The notes under the pieces: generated by a model | Told to the model about the DNA's origin: nothing | The model's input: the letters and a program-made list of their open reading frames with translations, nothing else | The model's database searches: none | Assembly: GCF_003255815.1 (NCBI RefSeq) | Contig: NC_037674.1 | Coordinates: 25,921,830 to 25,985,829, forward strand | Direction of reading: 5' to 3' | Length of the DNA stretch: 64,000 nucleotides | From: Theropithecus gelada | Taxonomy: Eukaryota; Chordata; Mammalia; Primates; Cercopithecidae | Translations under genes and position numbers: made by a program | Part shown: piece after piece, positions 62,901 to 63,476 of the stretch | Numbering within the stretch: the stretch's first letter is position 1 | How the letters are laid out: each line of letters opens with the position of its first letter

Positions 62901-63476
62901 CCCATGAGGCAGAGGTTGCAGTGAGCCGAGATTTTTCCACTGCACTCCAGCTCGGGTAACAGAGCAAGACTCTGTCTCAAAATAATAATCATCATCATCA
63001 TCTAGCATGTTAGTAATTGCCTGTACAATATCCTTTGAACATGAAATCAAAAGTATGTGCAATGAAAAGCCTTGTAGAGTAACTGAAACTCTCATTTTTC
63101 TAGGCCCAAATCTCTCAAATCTCCATCTTACATTCTGCAGTTTCCTGACAGAACCATGATGTCTTTCACTATCAGGCCTTCCCACACACTGCTCTCGCTG
63201 CCTAAAATTCCTGTCCTTCAACTTCTGCCCAATGGACACAACTTTCCAACTCTTCTTAGGCAGCTTCACCGGAGTTTCAAACAGCTTTGACTGACCCTTC
63301 ACCTTCCAAGTCTAGGTAAAGTACCCATCAAATATAATAGCATGTGAGTTTCATGCCACTGTGTTCTAACTCATATTTCTAACAGATTAGTTTTATTTAT
63401 TTTTGAAATTTGTGCAGTATAGTTATGTTAAACTTACCTGACGAGTTGCTGACAAATTTGACATCCTGGAAGGCAT
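245..63476 (-). CDS. TRPM7: TRPM7, partial gene (21 internal coding exons)
   Basis: TRPM7 is a plasma-membrane and vesicle channel for Mg, Ca and Zn, with a C-terminal alpha-kinase that is not in this window. Joining the 21 exons below gives one open frame of about 1,070 codons, with every junction GT-AG and phase-consistent. Order: cysteine cluster, SLOG-like TRPM homology region, helical repeats, serine/threonine-rich linker, hydrophobic pre-S1 segment, S1-S6. The pore reads FGEVYAYEID, as in TRPM7. Exon numbers (3-23) and residue numbers assume collinearity with human TRPM7, supported by pore E1047/E1052 and C1056/C1066 falling at their known positions. The paralogue TRPM6 is similar in the pore but differs elsewhere; the N-terminal exons match TRPM7. 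The promoter and the last third of the protein are outside the window. Confidence 0.97.
752..1030 (-). repeat. Alu
   Basis: Antisense Alu from GAGACAGAGTCTTGCTCTG to GGGATTATAAGCATGA; the head is lost or diverged. Confidence 0.93.
1206..1496 (-). repeat. AluY-like, with target duplication
   Basis: Full-length antisense copy flanked by a perfect 13-bp direct repeat CTGAAAAATTTCT (1193-1205 and 1497-1509). Confidence 0.95.
1930..2248 (+). repeat. Alu
   Basis: Diverged full-length Alu with a 28-nt A-tail. Confidence 0.93.
3432..3606 (-). CDS. TRPM7: TRPM7 exon 22 (residues 997-1055), S5 and pore
   Basis: 175 nt: VANMFYIVVIMALVLLSFGV (S5), PRKAILYPHEAPSWTLAK, then pore helix and filter HPYWMIFGEVYAYEID. 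E1047, Y1049 and E1052 of the filter are intact; these are the residues linked to divalent permeation and proton sensitivity in this family. It ends with one base of Val1055. Acceptor TTTTTTAACAG, donor GTAAGA. Confidence 0.98.
4462..4769 (+). repeat. Alu
   Basis: Full-length, moderately diverged, long A-tail. Confidence 0.93.
5024..5326 (+). repeat. AluY, Old World monkey type
   Basis: Near-consensus copy with CAAGCCTG and GATCCGGCCACTG. Perfect 15-bp target duplication GAAAGGTAAAGGGGA at 5009-5023 and 5327-5341. Confidence 0.95.
6000..6244 (+). repeat. Alu, 3'-truncated
   Basis: Normal head and middle, ends at GATCACACCACTGC with no A-tail. MADE1 follows 14 nt later. Confidence 0.92.
6259..6340. 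mobile_element. MADE1 (mariner-derived MITE), palindromic
   Basis: About 82 bp from TTAGGTTGATGTAAAAGTAA to GCAATTACTTTTGCACTAGC and CTATAA: two arms pairing around TTGCAATTACTTTCAATGGC. It matches the Hsmar1-derived MADE1 element, the source family of miR-548 hairpins. The left arm has several mismatches to the right arm. Confidence 0.9.
6451..6988 (-). mobile_element. L1 3' end with 5' inversion (twin-priming type)
   Basis: Poly-T and a short antisense L1 3' end (ATACTTTAAGTTCTAGGGTA) at 6451-6490 are joined to a sense-orientation L1 piece (6491-6988) that runs from late ORF2 into the 3'UTR. An 11-bp target duplication ACATATTTTCT flanks the whole unit (6440-6450 and 6989-6999). No intact ORF2. 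Confidence 0.88.
7803..8232 (-). mobile_element. L1PA-type 3' end, 5'-truncated
   Basis: Antisense L1 3'UTR with the last part of ORF2, starting with poly-T and ATACTTTAAGTTCTAGGGTA and ending at GGTTGGTTCCAAG. Target duplication AGAAGACT at 7795-7802 and 8233-8240. Confidence 0.92.
8784..9080 (+). repeat. Alu
   Basis: Full-length; near-identical flanks GCCTGGGTCA (5') and GCCTGGATCA (3'). Confidence 0.94.
9355..9633 (-). CDS. TRPM7: TRPM7 exon 21 (residues 904-996), S3-S4
   Basis: 279 nt, 93 codons: IFMSEAGKVNQKIKVWFSD, S3 (ISDTIAIISFFIGFGLRF), an exposed loop (NFANAYDNHVF), S4 (RLIYCLNIIFWYVRLLDFL), then QQAGPYVMMIGKM, the S4-S5 linker and start of S5. S4 has few charged residues, in line with weak voltage dependence in TRPM7. 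Phase 0-0. Confidence 0.98.
9756..9850 (-). repeat. Alu fragment
   Basis: Antisense right-end piece from GAGACAGAGTCTCGCTCTG to about CAGGTTCAAGAGATTCAT, then stops. Confidence 0.9.
10110..10320. mobile_element. Old L1 3'-region relic (tentative)
   Basis: Contains the theme CTCTTCCCACTAGAGGCAAT ... TGCTTTGCAATTTGCTTTT seen in old L1M 3' regions. Confidence 0.45.
10594..10900 (+). repeat. Alu
   Basis: Perfect 14-bp target duplication AAAACAATATTCAT at 10580-10593 and 10901-10914. Confidence 0.95.
11106..11393 (-). repeat. Alu
   Basis: Full-length antisense copy; ACCTATTTAT on both flanks. Confidence 0.94.
11798..11926 (-). CDS. TRPM7: TRPM7 exon 20 (residues 861-903), S1-S2
   Basis: 129 nt, 43 codons: LAYLGFLMLYTFVVLVQM, a short QLPSVQ loop, then WIVIAYIFTYAIEKVRE. 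This holds the rest of S1 and S2 of the voltage-sensor-like domain. Acceptor TTTCATTAG, donor GTATGT; phase 0-0. Confidence 0.97.
12358..12660 (+). repeat. Alu
   Basis: Full-length, diverged, A-rich tail running into GAAAAGA repeats. Confidence 0.93.
13755..13838. repeat. AT-rich tandem repeat
   Basis: Four imperfect units of about 20 nt built on TTTTATAATACAAAAAA; the last has CTTTCATAATAC. Confidence 0.85.
14156..14299 (-). CDS. TRPM7: TRPM7 exon 19 (residues 813-860)
   Basis: 144 nt, 48 codons: EVFKEVRILDSNEGKNEMEI, QIKSKKLPITRKFYAFYH and APIVKFWFNT. It ends inside S1. The last codon, Thr860, is ACG and contains a CpG right at the exon border. Human T860M is a reported TRPM7 variant (from memory). 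Phase 0-0. Confidence 0.97.
14300..14376 (-). other. TRPM7: TRPM7 intron 18, only 77 nt
   Basis: From donor GTAAGC to acceptor TTAATTTTAG. Near the lower size limit for vertebrate introns, and free of repeats. Confidence 0.95.
14377..14532 (-). CDS. TRPM7: TRPM7 exon 18 (residues 761-812)
   Basis: 156 nt, 52 codons: VILSILVPPAILLLEYK, then a hydrophilic acidic loop (SHIPQSQDAHQMTMDDSE) to ITEEIPM. The hydrophobic stretch is sometimes predicted as a membrane helix, but by alignment with TRPM8 it belongs to pre-S1. Phase 0-0. Only 77 nt separate it from exon 19. Confidence 0.97.
14533..15647 (-). other. TRPM7: TRPM7 intron 17
   Basis: 1.1 kb of AT-rich sequence without a recognisable repeat. 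Short ORFs at 14922-15113 and 15507-15701 are chance frames. Confidence 0.8.
15648..15876 (-). CDS. TRPM7: TRPM7 exon 17 (residues 684-760)
   Basis: 229 nt: NDFGQLAVELLEQSFRQDET, then LLTYELKNWSNSTCLKLAV, AHTCTQMLLSDMWMGRL and NMRKNSWYK. End of the N-terminal region and start of pre-S1. The LLTYEL..W...TCL and CTQ.LL...W.G motifs are family hallmarks. Donor GTATAC is unusual but keeps GT. Confidence 0.97.
16653..16844 (-). repeat. Alu, 5'-truncated, with target duplication
   Basis: Antisense Alu lacking its head, flanked by the perfect 14-bp repeat ATTTCTTCTTTCTT (16639-16652 and 16845-16858). It was truncated at insertion rather than deleted later. Confidence 0.9.
17074..17368 (+). repeat. 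AluY, Old World monkey type, next to exon 16
   Basis: Near-consensus copy with the GATCCGGCCACTG variant. Target duplication AAATGTTTTCAAATA on both sides. Its tail end is about 25 nt from the exon 16 donor. Confidence 0.95.
17400..17680 (-). CDS. TRPM7: TRPM7 exon 16 (residues 591-684)
   Basis: The longest exon here, 281 nt: IDTVVEEGKKKRTKDEIVD, then RFPYPLNELLIWACLMKR, RFLWQHGEESMAKALVAC and LVDDTSEELKQYS, plus two bases of Asn684. An acidic/basic linker is followed by the conserved MHR4 helices. The acceptor tract before CTGGAAG is poor in pyrimidines. A young AluY sits about 25 nt past the donor (17394-17399). Confidence 0.98.
17681..18553 (-). other. TRPM7: TRPM7 intron 15
   Basis: One sense-strand Alu at 18076-18371; the 395 nt next to exon 16 appear unique. 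Confidence 0.85.
18076..18371 (+). repeat. Alu
   Basis: Full-length with a TGAACCAAGGCACTCC right arm and a poly-A tail. Confidence 0.94.
18554..18688 (-). CDS. TRPM7: TRPM7 exon 15 (residues 546-590)
   Basis: 135 nt, 45 codons: RSGRNTSSSTPQLRKSHESF through ADKKEKMRHNHFIK to PYRPK. A low-complexity Ser/Thr/Lys/Arg linker, probably disordered, with serine and threonine sites next to basic residues. Phase 0-0. Donor GTAAAT is weak. Confidence 0.97.
18689..18964 (-). other. TRPM7: TRPM7 intron 14
   Basis: 276 nt, AT-rich, no repeat seen. Confidence 0.9.
18965..19105 (-). CDS. TRPM7: TRPM7 exon 14 (residues 499-545)
   Basis: 141 nt, 47 codons, from GNLPPGYKITLIDIGLVIEY through GGTYRCTYTRKRFR to NSLGGNNR. 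End of the helical repeats, rich in basic residues (TRKRFR). Phase 0 at both ends. Acceptor TTTCTAG, donor GTATGT. A 276-nt intron separates it from exon 15. Confidence 0.97.
19223..19524 (+). repeat. Alu
   Basis: Full-length; followed by AGCAGCAGCAGCAAGGG, echoing the 5' flank AAGCAGCAAGG. Confidence 0.93.
19717..19884 (+). repeat. Alu, internally deleted
   Basis: The left arm jumps from CTACGAAAAATACAAG straight to AGCAAGACTCTGTCTC; about 130 bp of the right arm are missing. Confidence 0.92.
20361..20674 (+). repeat. Alu with AAAT-array tail
   Basis: Full-length Alu whose tail has become a run of about seven AAAT units (20645-20674). Confidence 0.93.
21429..21684 (-). repeat. Alu, internally deleted
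   Basis: Antisense; jumps from CCTGACCTCAAG to CCACCACGCCTGGCC, losing about 50 bp near the head. Confidence 0.92.
21761..22070 (+). repeat. Alu with AATA-expanded linker
   Basis: The middle A-rich linker carries an AATA array (21888-21913). Followed directly by an extra Alu right arm. Confidence 0.92.
22071..22231 (+). repeat. Alu right arm fused to preceding Alu
   Basis: Starts inside the linker (AAATCAGCCAGGCGTGG) straight after the preceding A-tail and runs to its own A-tail. Confidence 0.9.
22332..22626 (-). repeat. AluY
   Basis: Near-consensus antisense copy; GAAAATGACATTTTT repeated on both flanks. Confidence 0.95.
22688..22974 (-). repeat. Old Alu (AluJ-like)
   Basis: Highly diverged antisense copy (AGACAGGGCCTTGATGTG ... 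GCCACCAGGCCTGGCC). Confidence 0.85.
23300..23660 (-). mobile_element. Older L1 3' end
   Basis: Antisense L1 3'UTR of an older subfamily: CCCTCACCCCCCAACCCAAC, CCATTGTTTAGCTCCAACTT, GGACATGATTTCATTCTTTT. Confidence 0.75.
23669..23755. repeat. 43-bp tandem duplication
   Basis: Two adjacent copies of a unit containing AAGGGGAGAGAGCTTTTCAG followed by TATTTCTACTGGCAA; about two mismatches between copies. Confidence 0.9.
23947..24254 (-). repeat. Alu
   Basis: Antisense copy with a 24-nt poly-T start. Confidence 0.92.
24472..24525 (-). CDS. TRPM7: TRPM7 exon 13 (residues 481-498)
   Basis: A 54-nt exon, 18 whole codons: KQGPTNPMLFHLVRDVKQ. Acceptor CCCTAAAG, donor GTAAAA, both weaker than those of its neighbours. 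It lies alone between two introns of 5.4 and 5.8 kb. Phase 0-0, so inclusion could vary without a frameshift; I see no direct evidence that it does. Confidence 0.95.
24925..25140. mobile_element. Non-autonomous DNA transposon (hAT-like, family not assigned)
   Basis: Inverted ends: AAGCTTGTCCAACCTGTAGC on the left, AAAAGATTGGACATCCCTG on the right. The interior GCGGCCCAGCACAAATTTGT and TTTATGTATGGCCCAAGACA match a common mammalian repeat I recall but cannot name with confidence. Confidence 0.7.
25573..25843 (-). repeat. Alu, internally deleted
   Basis: Perfect 16-bp target duplication CTACCATTATTTCTTT (25557-25572 and 25846-25861). It lacks the usual stretch between ATGGTCTC and CTGCCTCAGCC. 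Confidence 0.94.
25992..26325 (+). repeat. Alu with small internal duplication
   Basis: The segment GGAGGTTGTGGTGAGCC occurs twice in tandem at 26207-26240. Confidence 0.93.
26596..27459. mobile_element. hAT-Charlie-type element split by an Alu
   Basis: Inverted ends TAGTAATTCTCAA (26596) and TTGAGAACCACTA (27459) match the MER1/Charlie terminal motif. The Alu at 26899-27205 sits inside; without it the relic is about 560 bp. Confidence 0.82.
26899..27205 (+). repeat. Alu inside the hAT element
   Basis: Full-length with an AAAT-type tail; flanked by AAAAATAAAAAC-like sequence on both sides. Confidence 0.93.
27753..28050 (+). repeat. Alu
   Basis: Full-length Alu with A-rich tail AAAAAAAGAAAAAAA. 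Confidence 0.94.
28251..28550 (-). repeat. AluY, Old World monkey type
   Basis: Near-consensus antisense copy with GGCCGGATCT (complement of the monkey right-arm variant). Target duplication AGCAAATGCTTTTT on both sides. It faces the next AluY across 30 bp. Confidence 0.95.
28581..29294 (+). repeat. AluY interrupted by assembly gap
   Basis: Near-consensus copy to GCGAGACT, then N, then CAAAA and a poly-A tail. AAGTTTGTATT occurs both before and after, as expected for one insertion. Confidence 0.88.
28860..29256. other. Assembly gap, 397 N
   Basis: The gap lies exactly where an AluY would read CCGTCT before its A-tail. Confidence 0.99.
29307..29600 (+). repeat. Alu
   Basis: Begins just after the preceding element's tail and target repeat; ends in poly-A followed by AGTTTTTATTTTT. 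Confidence 0.93.
30318..30452 (-). CDS. TRPM7: TRPM7 exon 12 (residues 436-480)
   Basis: 135 nt, 45 whole codons, from VGSLEQAMLDALVMDRV to IPRLEELYNT. An ankyrin-like repeat with the signature ALVMDRVAFVKLLIENG. Phase 0 at both ends, so skipping it alone would keep the frame. Confidence 0.97.
31361..31396. repeat. TTTA microsatellite
   Basis: About eight TTTA units, flanked by imperfect T/A-rich sequence. Confidence 0.95.
31635..31896 (-). repeat. Old Alu
   Basis: Highly diverged antisense copy, with a deletion in the right arm (CACCCAGTGGCACAATC). Confidence 0.82.
33000..33290. mobile_element. Old L1 3'-region relic (tentative)
   Basis: Shows AAGATCATACTGTGCATAC then TTCTGCAATTTGCTGTTTAT, a pattern shared with the stretches at 34960 and 39590. 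Confidence 0.45.
33430..34060. mobile_element. Possible ancient LINE2-like relic
   Basis: Phrases such as AGAGGCCAGAAAGATAGG and AAGGCTCTGGATTATGCTCT resemble a widespread old mammalian repeat. Too diverged for a firm call. Confidence 0.35.
34348..34448 (-). CDS. TRPM7: TRPM7 exon 11 (residues 402-435)
   Basis: 101 nt encoding TNASAFDQLILTLAWDRV then DIAKNHVFVYGQQWL. An ankyrin-like helix pair of the MHR3/4 region; the motif WDRVDIAK is typical of TRPM proteins. Acceptor TCGATTAG, donor GTATGT; ends on a codon boundary. Confidence 0.96.
34511..34806 (-). repeat. Old Alu
   Basis: Antisense, AGAGATGGGGTCTTGGTCTG to CACAGTGCCCAGC; diverged. Confidence 0.88.
34960..35440. mobile_element. Old L1 3'-region relic (tentative)
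   Basis: Contains AAATGGGTTCATACTAC, GTAGCTTGCTTTATGTACC and AAGTCAAATTACTAGGTAC, typical of old L1M 3' ends. Confidence 0.5.
35485..35745 (-). repeat. Alu, head-truncated
   Basis: Antisense from GAGACCGGGTCTCTCCCTG to CAGCCTCCCCAAAATG; the last 30 bp are missing. Confidence 0.9.
36068..36371 (-). repeat. Alu with TTTA tail array
   Basis: Antisense; poly-T replaced by TTTA units at 36068-36085. Confidence 0.92.
36898..37063 (-). repeat. Alu right-arm piece
   Basis: Antisense partial copy ending at CCAGCTAATTTTTG, where a second Alu begins. Confidence 0.88.
37064..37340 (-). repeat. Old Alu abutting the preceding piece
   Basis: Antisense; GAGATAGGGTCTTGCTCTG to CACCGTGCCTGGC. The pair could also be one Alu with a duplicated right arm. 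Confidence 0.87.
37545..37585. repeat. CA/TA-rich simple repeat
   Basis: ACATACACATATACACATAT-type array, ending in ACACACACAT. Confidence 0.9.
37636..37708 (-). CDS. TRPM7: TRPM7 exon 10 (residues 378-402)
   Basis: 73 nt encoding ITVFHIGSDEHQDIDVAI then LTALLK and one base of Gly402. Helical repeat region. Acceptor TTTAAATAG, donor GTAAGC. Short, but the peptide joins exon 9 to exon 11 without a break. Confidence 0.95.
37792..37821. repeat. G14 homopolymer plus TA array
   Basis: Fourteen G (37792-37805), then CAAAA and five TA units. Confidence 0.95.
38241..38570 (+). repeat. Alu
   Basis: Diverged head (GTCAGGCCCATGGCTCATG); tail of AAACC units. Confidence 0.9.
39118..39241 (-). CDS. TRPM7: TRPM7 exon 9 (residues 336-377)
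   Basis: 124 nt: one base completes Gly336, then NLPDAAEPDIISTIKKTF, FGQNEAVHLFQTLMECM and KRKEL, ending on a codon boundary. It starts the helical TRPM homology repeats (MHR3/4). Donor GTGAGT, acceptor TTTATTCCAG. Confidence 0.97.
39590..40130. mobile_element. Old L1 3'-region relic (tentative)
   Basis: CATTTTCATGGCTCAAAAAT through GTACACCTGTAGGAACAATT and GAAACTACTAGATTAAAAG; the same theme as 34960-35440. Confidence 0.5.
40284..40619 (+). repeat. Alu beside exon 8
   Basis: Full-length with a TAAA-array tail; AATTAAAATG occurs on both flanks. Ends about 20 nt from the exon 8 donor. Confidence 0.93.
40642..40816 (-). CDS. TRPM7: TRPM7 exon 8 (residues 278-336)
   Basis: 175 nt encoding (R)IVQGVPVVALIFEGGPN, then VVVCEGTGRAADLLAY and KQTEEGG. 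This is the second half of the SLOG-like region, with the glycine motifs FEGGPN and EGTGRA. Codon 280 reads GTC (Val); as I recall the human protein and TRPM6, this position is Gly (see findings). The AAAT-rich tail of an Alu ends about 20 nt beyond the donor. Confidence 0.97.
41296..41600 (+). repeat. Alu 1 of cluster
   Basis: Full-length with an AAAT-type tail; ATTAATGAC on both sides. Confidence 0.93.
41654..41940 (+). repeat. Alu 2 of cluster, headless
   Basis: Starts at ATGGCTCATGTCTG, lacking the first 12 or so bases; poly-A tail. Confidence 0.92.
41944..42238 (+). repeat. Alu 3 of cluster
   Basis: Begins 3 bases after the preceding tail. Confidence 0.93.
42442..42733 (-). repeat. Alu
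   Basis: Antisense; ATTCTTAACTTTT occurs on both flanks as target duplication. Confidence 0.94.
43083..43372 (+). repeat. AluY-like
   Basis: Full-length; GGAATATTTATTAA after the tail echoes the 5' flank AGAATATTTATG. Confidence 0.94.
43652..43823 (-). CDS. TRPM7: TRPM7 exon 7 (residues 221-278)
   Basis: 172 nt encoding VVAPYQTLLNPLSKLNVLNN through HSHFILVDDGTVGKYGAEV to NQQRIHA, plus the first base of Arg278. The FILVDDGTVGKYG segment is a conserved TRPM homology motif. Acceptor TGTTTAG, donor GTAAGT. Confidence 0.97.
44161..44444 (+). repeat. Alu, short right-arm deletion
   Basis: Missing the segment between GAGCTGA and TTTCAGCCTGGGC. Confidence 0.93.
44556..44594. repeat. TGTA/TGCA microsatellite
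   Basis: GTAT units turning into GCAAGCATGCATGTATG, directly before an antisense Alu. Confidence 0.93.
44593..44868 (-). repeat. Alu
   Basis: Antisense without poly-T; the TGTA array stands in the tail position. Confidence 0.92.
45311..45435 (-). CDS. TRPM7: TRPM7 exon 6 (residues 179-220)
   Basis: 125 nt: GT completes Gly179, then VAKHVGDALKEHASRS through to LVGRD, ending on a codon boundary. It continues the SLOG-like domain (helix after the glycine loop, strand CTIGIAPWGVI). The acceptor is a tandem NAGNAG (GAGCAG); the downstream AG matches the reading frame used. Confidence 0.96.
45477..45700 (-). repeat. Old Alu, diverged
   Basis: Antisense, with deletions (AGACAGGGTCACCCAGGAAA) and a poly-T run in the middle. 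Confidence 0.82.
46056..46072. repeat. CA microsatellite
   Basis: Eight CA units. Confidence 0.9.
46167..46471 (-). repeat. Old Alu
   Basis: Antisense with an internal poly-T of 17. Confidence 0.88.
46484..46566. mobile_element. Short old-repeat relic, unassigned
   Basis: GGGCTGAATTGTGTCCCCTA and GGAGACAGGGCCTTTATAT are phrases of a common old mammalian repeat I cannot name safely. Confidence 0.5.
46588..46686 (+). repeat. Alu 3' fragment beside exon 5
   Basis: Only the last third of the right arm, with an AAAT-array tail; 5' part absent. Confidence 0.9.
46729..46942 (-). CDS. TRPM7: TRPM7 exon 5 (residues 108-179)
   Basis: 214 nt, starting TAT (Tyr108) and ending one base into Gly179. 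It encodes the core of the SLOG/LSDAT-like fold typical of TRPM N-termini: a strand ending in VISVHGG and the glycine loop TTGAWILTGGVNTG. In other TRPMs this fold can bind nucleotides; no ligand is inferred here. The donor is GTAATG, weaker than the GTAAGT used in most exons, and the tail of an Alu fragment lies about 40 nt downstream of it. Confidence 0.97.
47623..47948 (+). repeat. AluY-like
   Basis: Full-length; AGAAAAATAGAAAAAAAA-like sequence on both flanks marks the target site. Confidence 0.93.
48232..48523 (+). repeat. Alu
   Basis: Full-length; ATGAAGCCAA occurs before (48221) and after (48532). Confidence 0.94.
48608..49026 (-). repeat. Alu with duplicated middle (trimer-like)
   Basis: Antisense. 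The segment from GGGACTACAGACACA to CTCAAGTGATCTGCCC occurs twice, making an element about 130 bp too long. Confidence 0.88.
49063..49353 (-). repeat. Alu with GTTTT tail array, internally deleted
   Basis: Tail of TTTTG units, then a right arm missing the piece between GGCTGGAATGC and CTTCTGGGTTCAAG. Confidence 0.92.
49592..49830 (+). repeat. Alu, internally deleted
   Basis: Lacks the linker region between ACCCTGTCTG and TAATCCCAGC. Confidence 0.92.
49996..50284 (-). repeat. Old Alu
   Basis: Antisense; GGTTAAAAT flanks both ends. Confidence 0.88.
50456..50789. mobile_element. Tigger-type (TcMar) non-autonomous transposon
   Basis: Inverted ends CAGTCATGTGCCACACA and AAGTGATGCATGACTG. Interior GGCTATACCATATAGCCTAG is typical of a common primate DNA-transposon family. 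334 bp. Confidence 0.8.
50819..51240 (+). repeat. AluY, Old World monkey type, with gap in tail
   Basis: Near-consensus with GATCCGGCCACCG; the A-tail is interrupted by 100 N. AATGCATTTT on both sides marks the target duplication. Confidence 0.93.
51111..51210. other. Assembly gap, 100 N
   Basis: Exactly 100 N, the conventional size for a gap of unknown length, inside an Alu A-tail. Confidence 0.99.
51254..51550 (+). repeat. AluY-like
   Basis: Full-length, 12 bases after the preceding element's target duplication. Confidence 0.94.
51589..51878 (-). repeat. Alu
   Basis: Antisense; forms an inverted pair with the Alus on either side. Confidence 0.93.
51911..52211 (+). repeat. Alu
   Basis: Full-length; AAAGAACAGAAAAAGA (5') echoed by AAGAATAGAAAAAGA (3'). 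Confidence 0.94.
52224..52680. mobile_element. MER2-like (Tigger) transposon split by an Alu piece
   Basis: Left end AGTAGGCCTTTTGTATCCAT, right end GGTATCTGAGGGAAGTCCTG and GAACCAAGGCCCC.GAAGGATGACTG, the MER2 terminal pattern. Confidence 0.8.
52405..52539 (-). repeat. Alu left-arm piece inside MER2-like element
   Basis: Antisense monomer, AGTAGAGACAGAGTCTCACT to CACTGTGCCTGGCC. Confidence 0.85.
53143..53341 (-). CDS. TRPM7: TRPM7 exon 4 (residues 41-107)
   Basis: 199 nt: one base completes Arg41, then 66 codons starting CFCGRLVKQHACF and ending YRAK. Acceptor TTCTTTTAG, donor GTATGT, ends on a codon boundary. It opens with C42/C44, completing the cysteine cluster of exon 3, and leads into the first TRPM homology region, a cytosolic part of the tetramer. 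Confidence 0.97.
53591..53886 (+). repeat. Old Alu
   Basis: Strongly diverged sense copy with an A/G tail. Confidence 0.85.
54333..54636 (+). repeat. Alu
   Basis: Full-length with an AAAT-array tail; AATAACTACTT on both sides. Confidence 0.94.
54826..54967 (+). repeat. Alu left arm
   Basis: Stops at ACTAAAAATTTTTTTTAAAT; right arm absent. Confidence 0.9.
54979..55110 (+). repeat. Old Alu left arm (FLAM-like)
   Basis: Single monomer ending in AAGACTCTGTTTCTAAGAG and an A-rich tail. Confidence 0.87.
55150..55684 (+). repeat. Alu interrupted by a younger AluY
   Basis: The outer copy reads GGCTAACATAATGAAACCCC up to 55194 and resumes at ATTAGCCAGACATGGTGG (about 55508), ending in an AAAT-array tail. 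Confidence 0.9.
55195..55507 (+). repeat. AluY, Old World monkey type, nested
   Basis: Near-consensus with GATCCGGCCACTG; inserted in the A-rich linker of the outer Alu. Repeated AAAATAAAACA flanks it. Confidence 0.94.
55765..55974 (+). repeat. AluY-like, 5'-truncated
   Basis: Starts at TATCCTAGCTAACCCAGTG. AACTAAAAAT occurs before it and after the tail. Confidence 0.92.
56041..56342 (+). repeat. Alu
   Basis: Full-length with a small insertion (GAGAGAGATTGCAG). Confidence 0.93.
56476..56527 (+). repeat. Alu 3' end fragment
   Basis: Only ACTCCAGCCTGGACAATAC to the A-tail. Confidence 0.88.
56721..56842 (+). repeat. Old Alu right-arm fragment
   Basis: CAGCCTGTAATTCCAGCTAC to CTCCATCTCAAGAAAAG. 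Confidence 0.85.
56871..57170 (+). repeat. Alu
   Basis: Full-length, diverged, with G-poor tail ACTCCCCCCAAAAAG. Confidence 0.9.
57173..57300 (+). repeat. Old Alu monomer
   Basis: Diverged left arm, ACGTGGTGGCTCACACCTG to CGTTCTCCACAAAAAGG. Confidence 0.8.
58165..58462 (+). repeat. Alu in L1M
   Basis: Full-length; short deletion in CACACCATCCCAGAACTC. Confidence 0.92.
58714..58988 (+). repeat. AluY, array copy 1
   Basis: Preceded by GAAAATTCACTGGATGG (58697-58713). Private deletion CACAGTGAAAAATTAGCC joins the left arm to the right arm. Also carries GGCTGTGGCAGG and GTACTCTAGCCTGG. Confidence 0.94.
59006..59307 (+). repeat. AluY, array copy 2 (chimeric)
   Basis: Preceded by the same 17-mer (58989-59005). 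Head as in copy 3 (ACCAGGCGTGGTGGCTCA); deletion and right arm as in copy 1. It also holds a 25-bp tandem duplication ending TAACACAGTG. Confidence 0.94.
59324..59639 (+). repeat. AluY, array copy 3
   Basis: Preceded by AAAATTCACTGGATGG (59308-59323) and followed by GAAAATTCACTGTATGG (59640-59656). No deletion; long poly-A in the linker. Confidence 0.94.
59779..60062 (+). repeat. Alu in L1M
   Basis: Full-length, diverged. Confidence 0.92.
60331..60622 (+). repeat. Alu in L1M
   Basis: Full-length; GTGCTGCAAT (5') and CCTGCTGCAATA (3') mark the insertion point in the L1. Confidence 0.93.
60898..61246 (-). repeat. Old Alu with internal poly-T
   Basis: Antisense; a second poly-T (about 61098-61117) sits in the linker region. 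TGTCAGGTTTTT and ACTGTCAGGTCTTTTT flank it. Confidence 0.88.
61652..62985 (+). repeat. Alu split by a solo LTR
   Basis: The Alu head GGCCGGGCGA (61652-61661) is separated from its body, which resumes at 62701 with GGGCATGGTGGCTCACACC. Confidence 0.87.
61662..62700 (+). mobile_element. Solo LTR, ERVK (class II) type
   Basis: About 1,039 bp from TGTTGTGGGAAGTCAGGGAC to GGTTTTTCCTCGATA. Imperfect 6-bp target repeat GGGCGA/GGGCAT lies at its ends inside the Alu head. No gag, pro, pol or env sequence adjoins it. The polyadenylation motif region reads CTAATACAAACTTGCTGG, with AATAAA changed. Length and 6-bp target fit class II LTRs; I do not assign a subfamily. It lies antisense to TRPM7. Confidence 0.8.
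63438..63476 (-). CDS. TRPM7: TRPM7 exon 3 (residues 28-41)
   Basis: A 39-nt exon encoding CLPGCQICQQLV, with a split Arg codon at each end (enters with one A, leaves with AG). The acceptor is TTCAATAG and the donor GTAAGT. It carries three cysteines (29, 33, 36), continued by two more at the start of the next exon. It is too short for an ORF search and was found by its splice sites and peptide. A 10.1-kb intron separates it from exon 4. Confidence 0.93.

Larger units (their letters stand above)
53342..63437 (-). other. TRPM7: TRPM7 intron 3
   Basis: The longest intron here, 10.1 kb: about 20 Alu elements or pieces, an ancient L1 broken up by Alus, and a solo LTR. 53887-54332, 61250-61640 and 62990-63437 lack young repeats; the last two may be LINE2-like relics. 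Confidence 0.82.
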
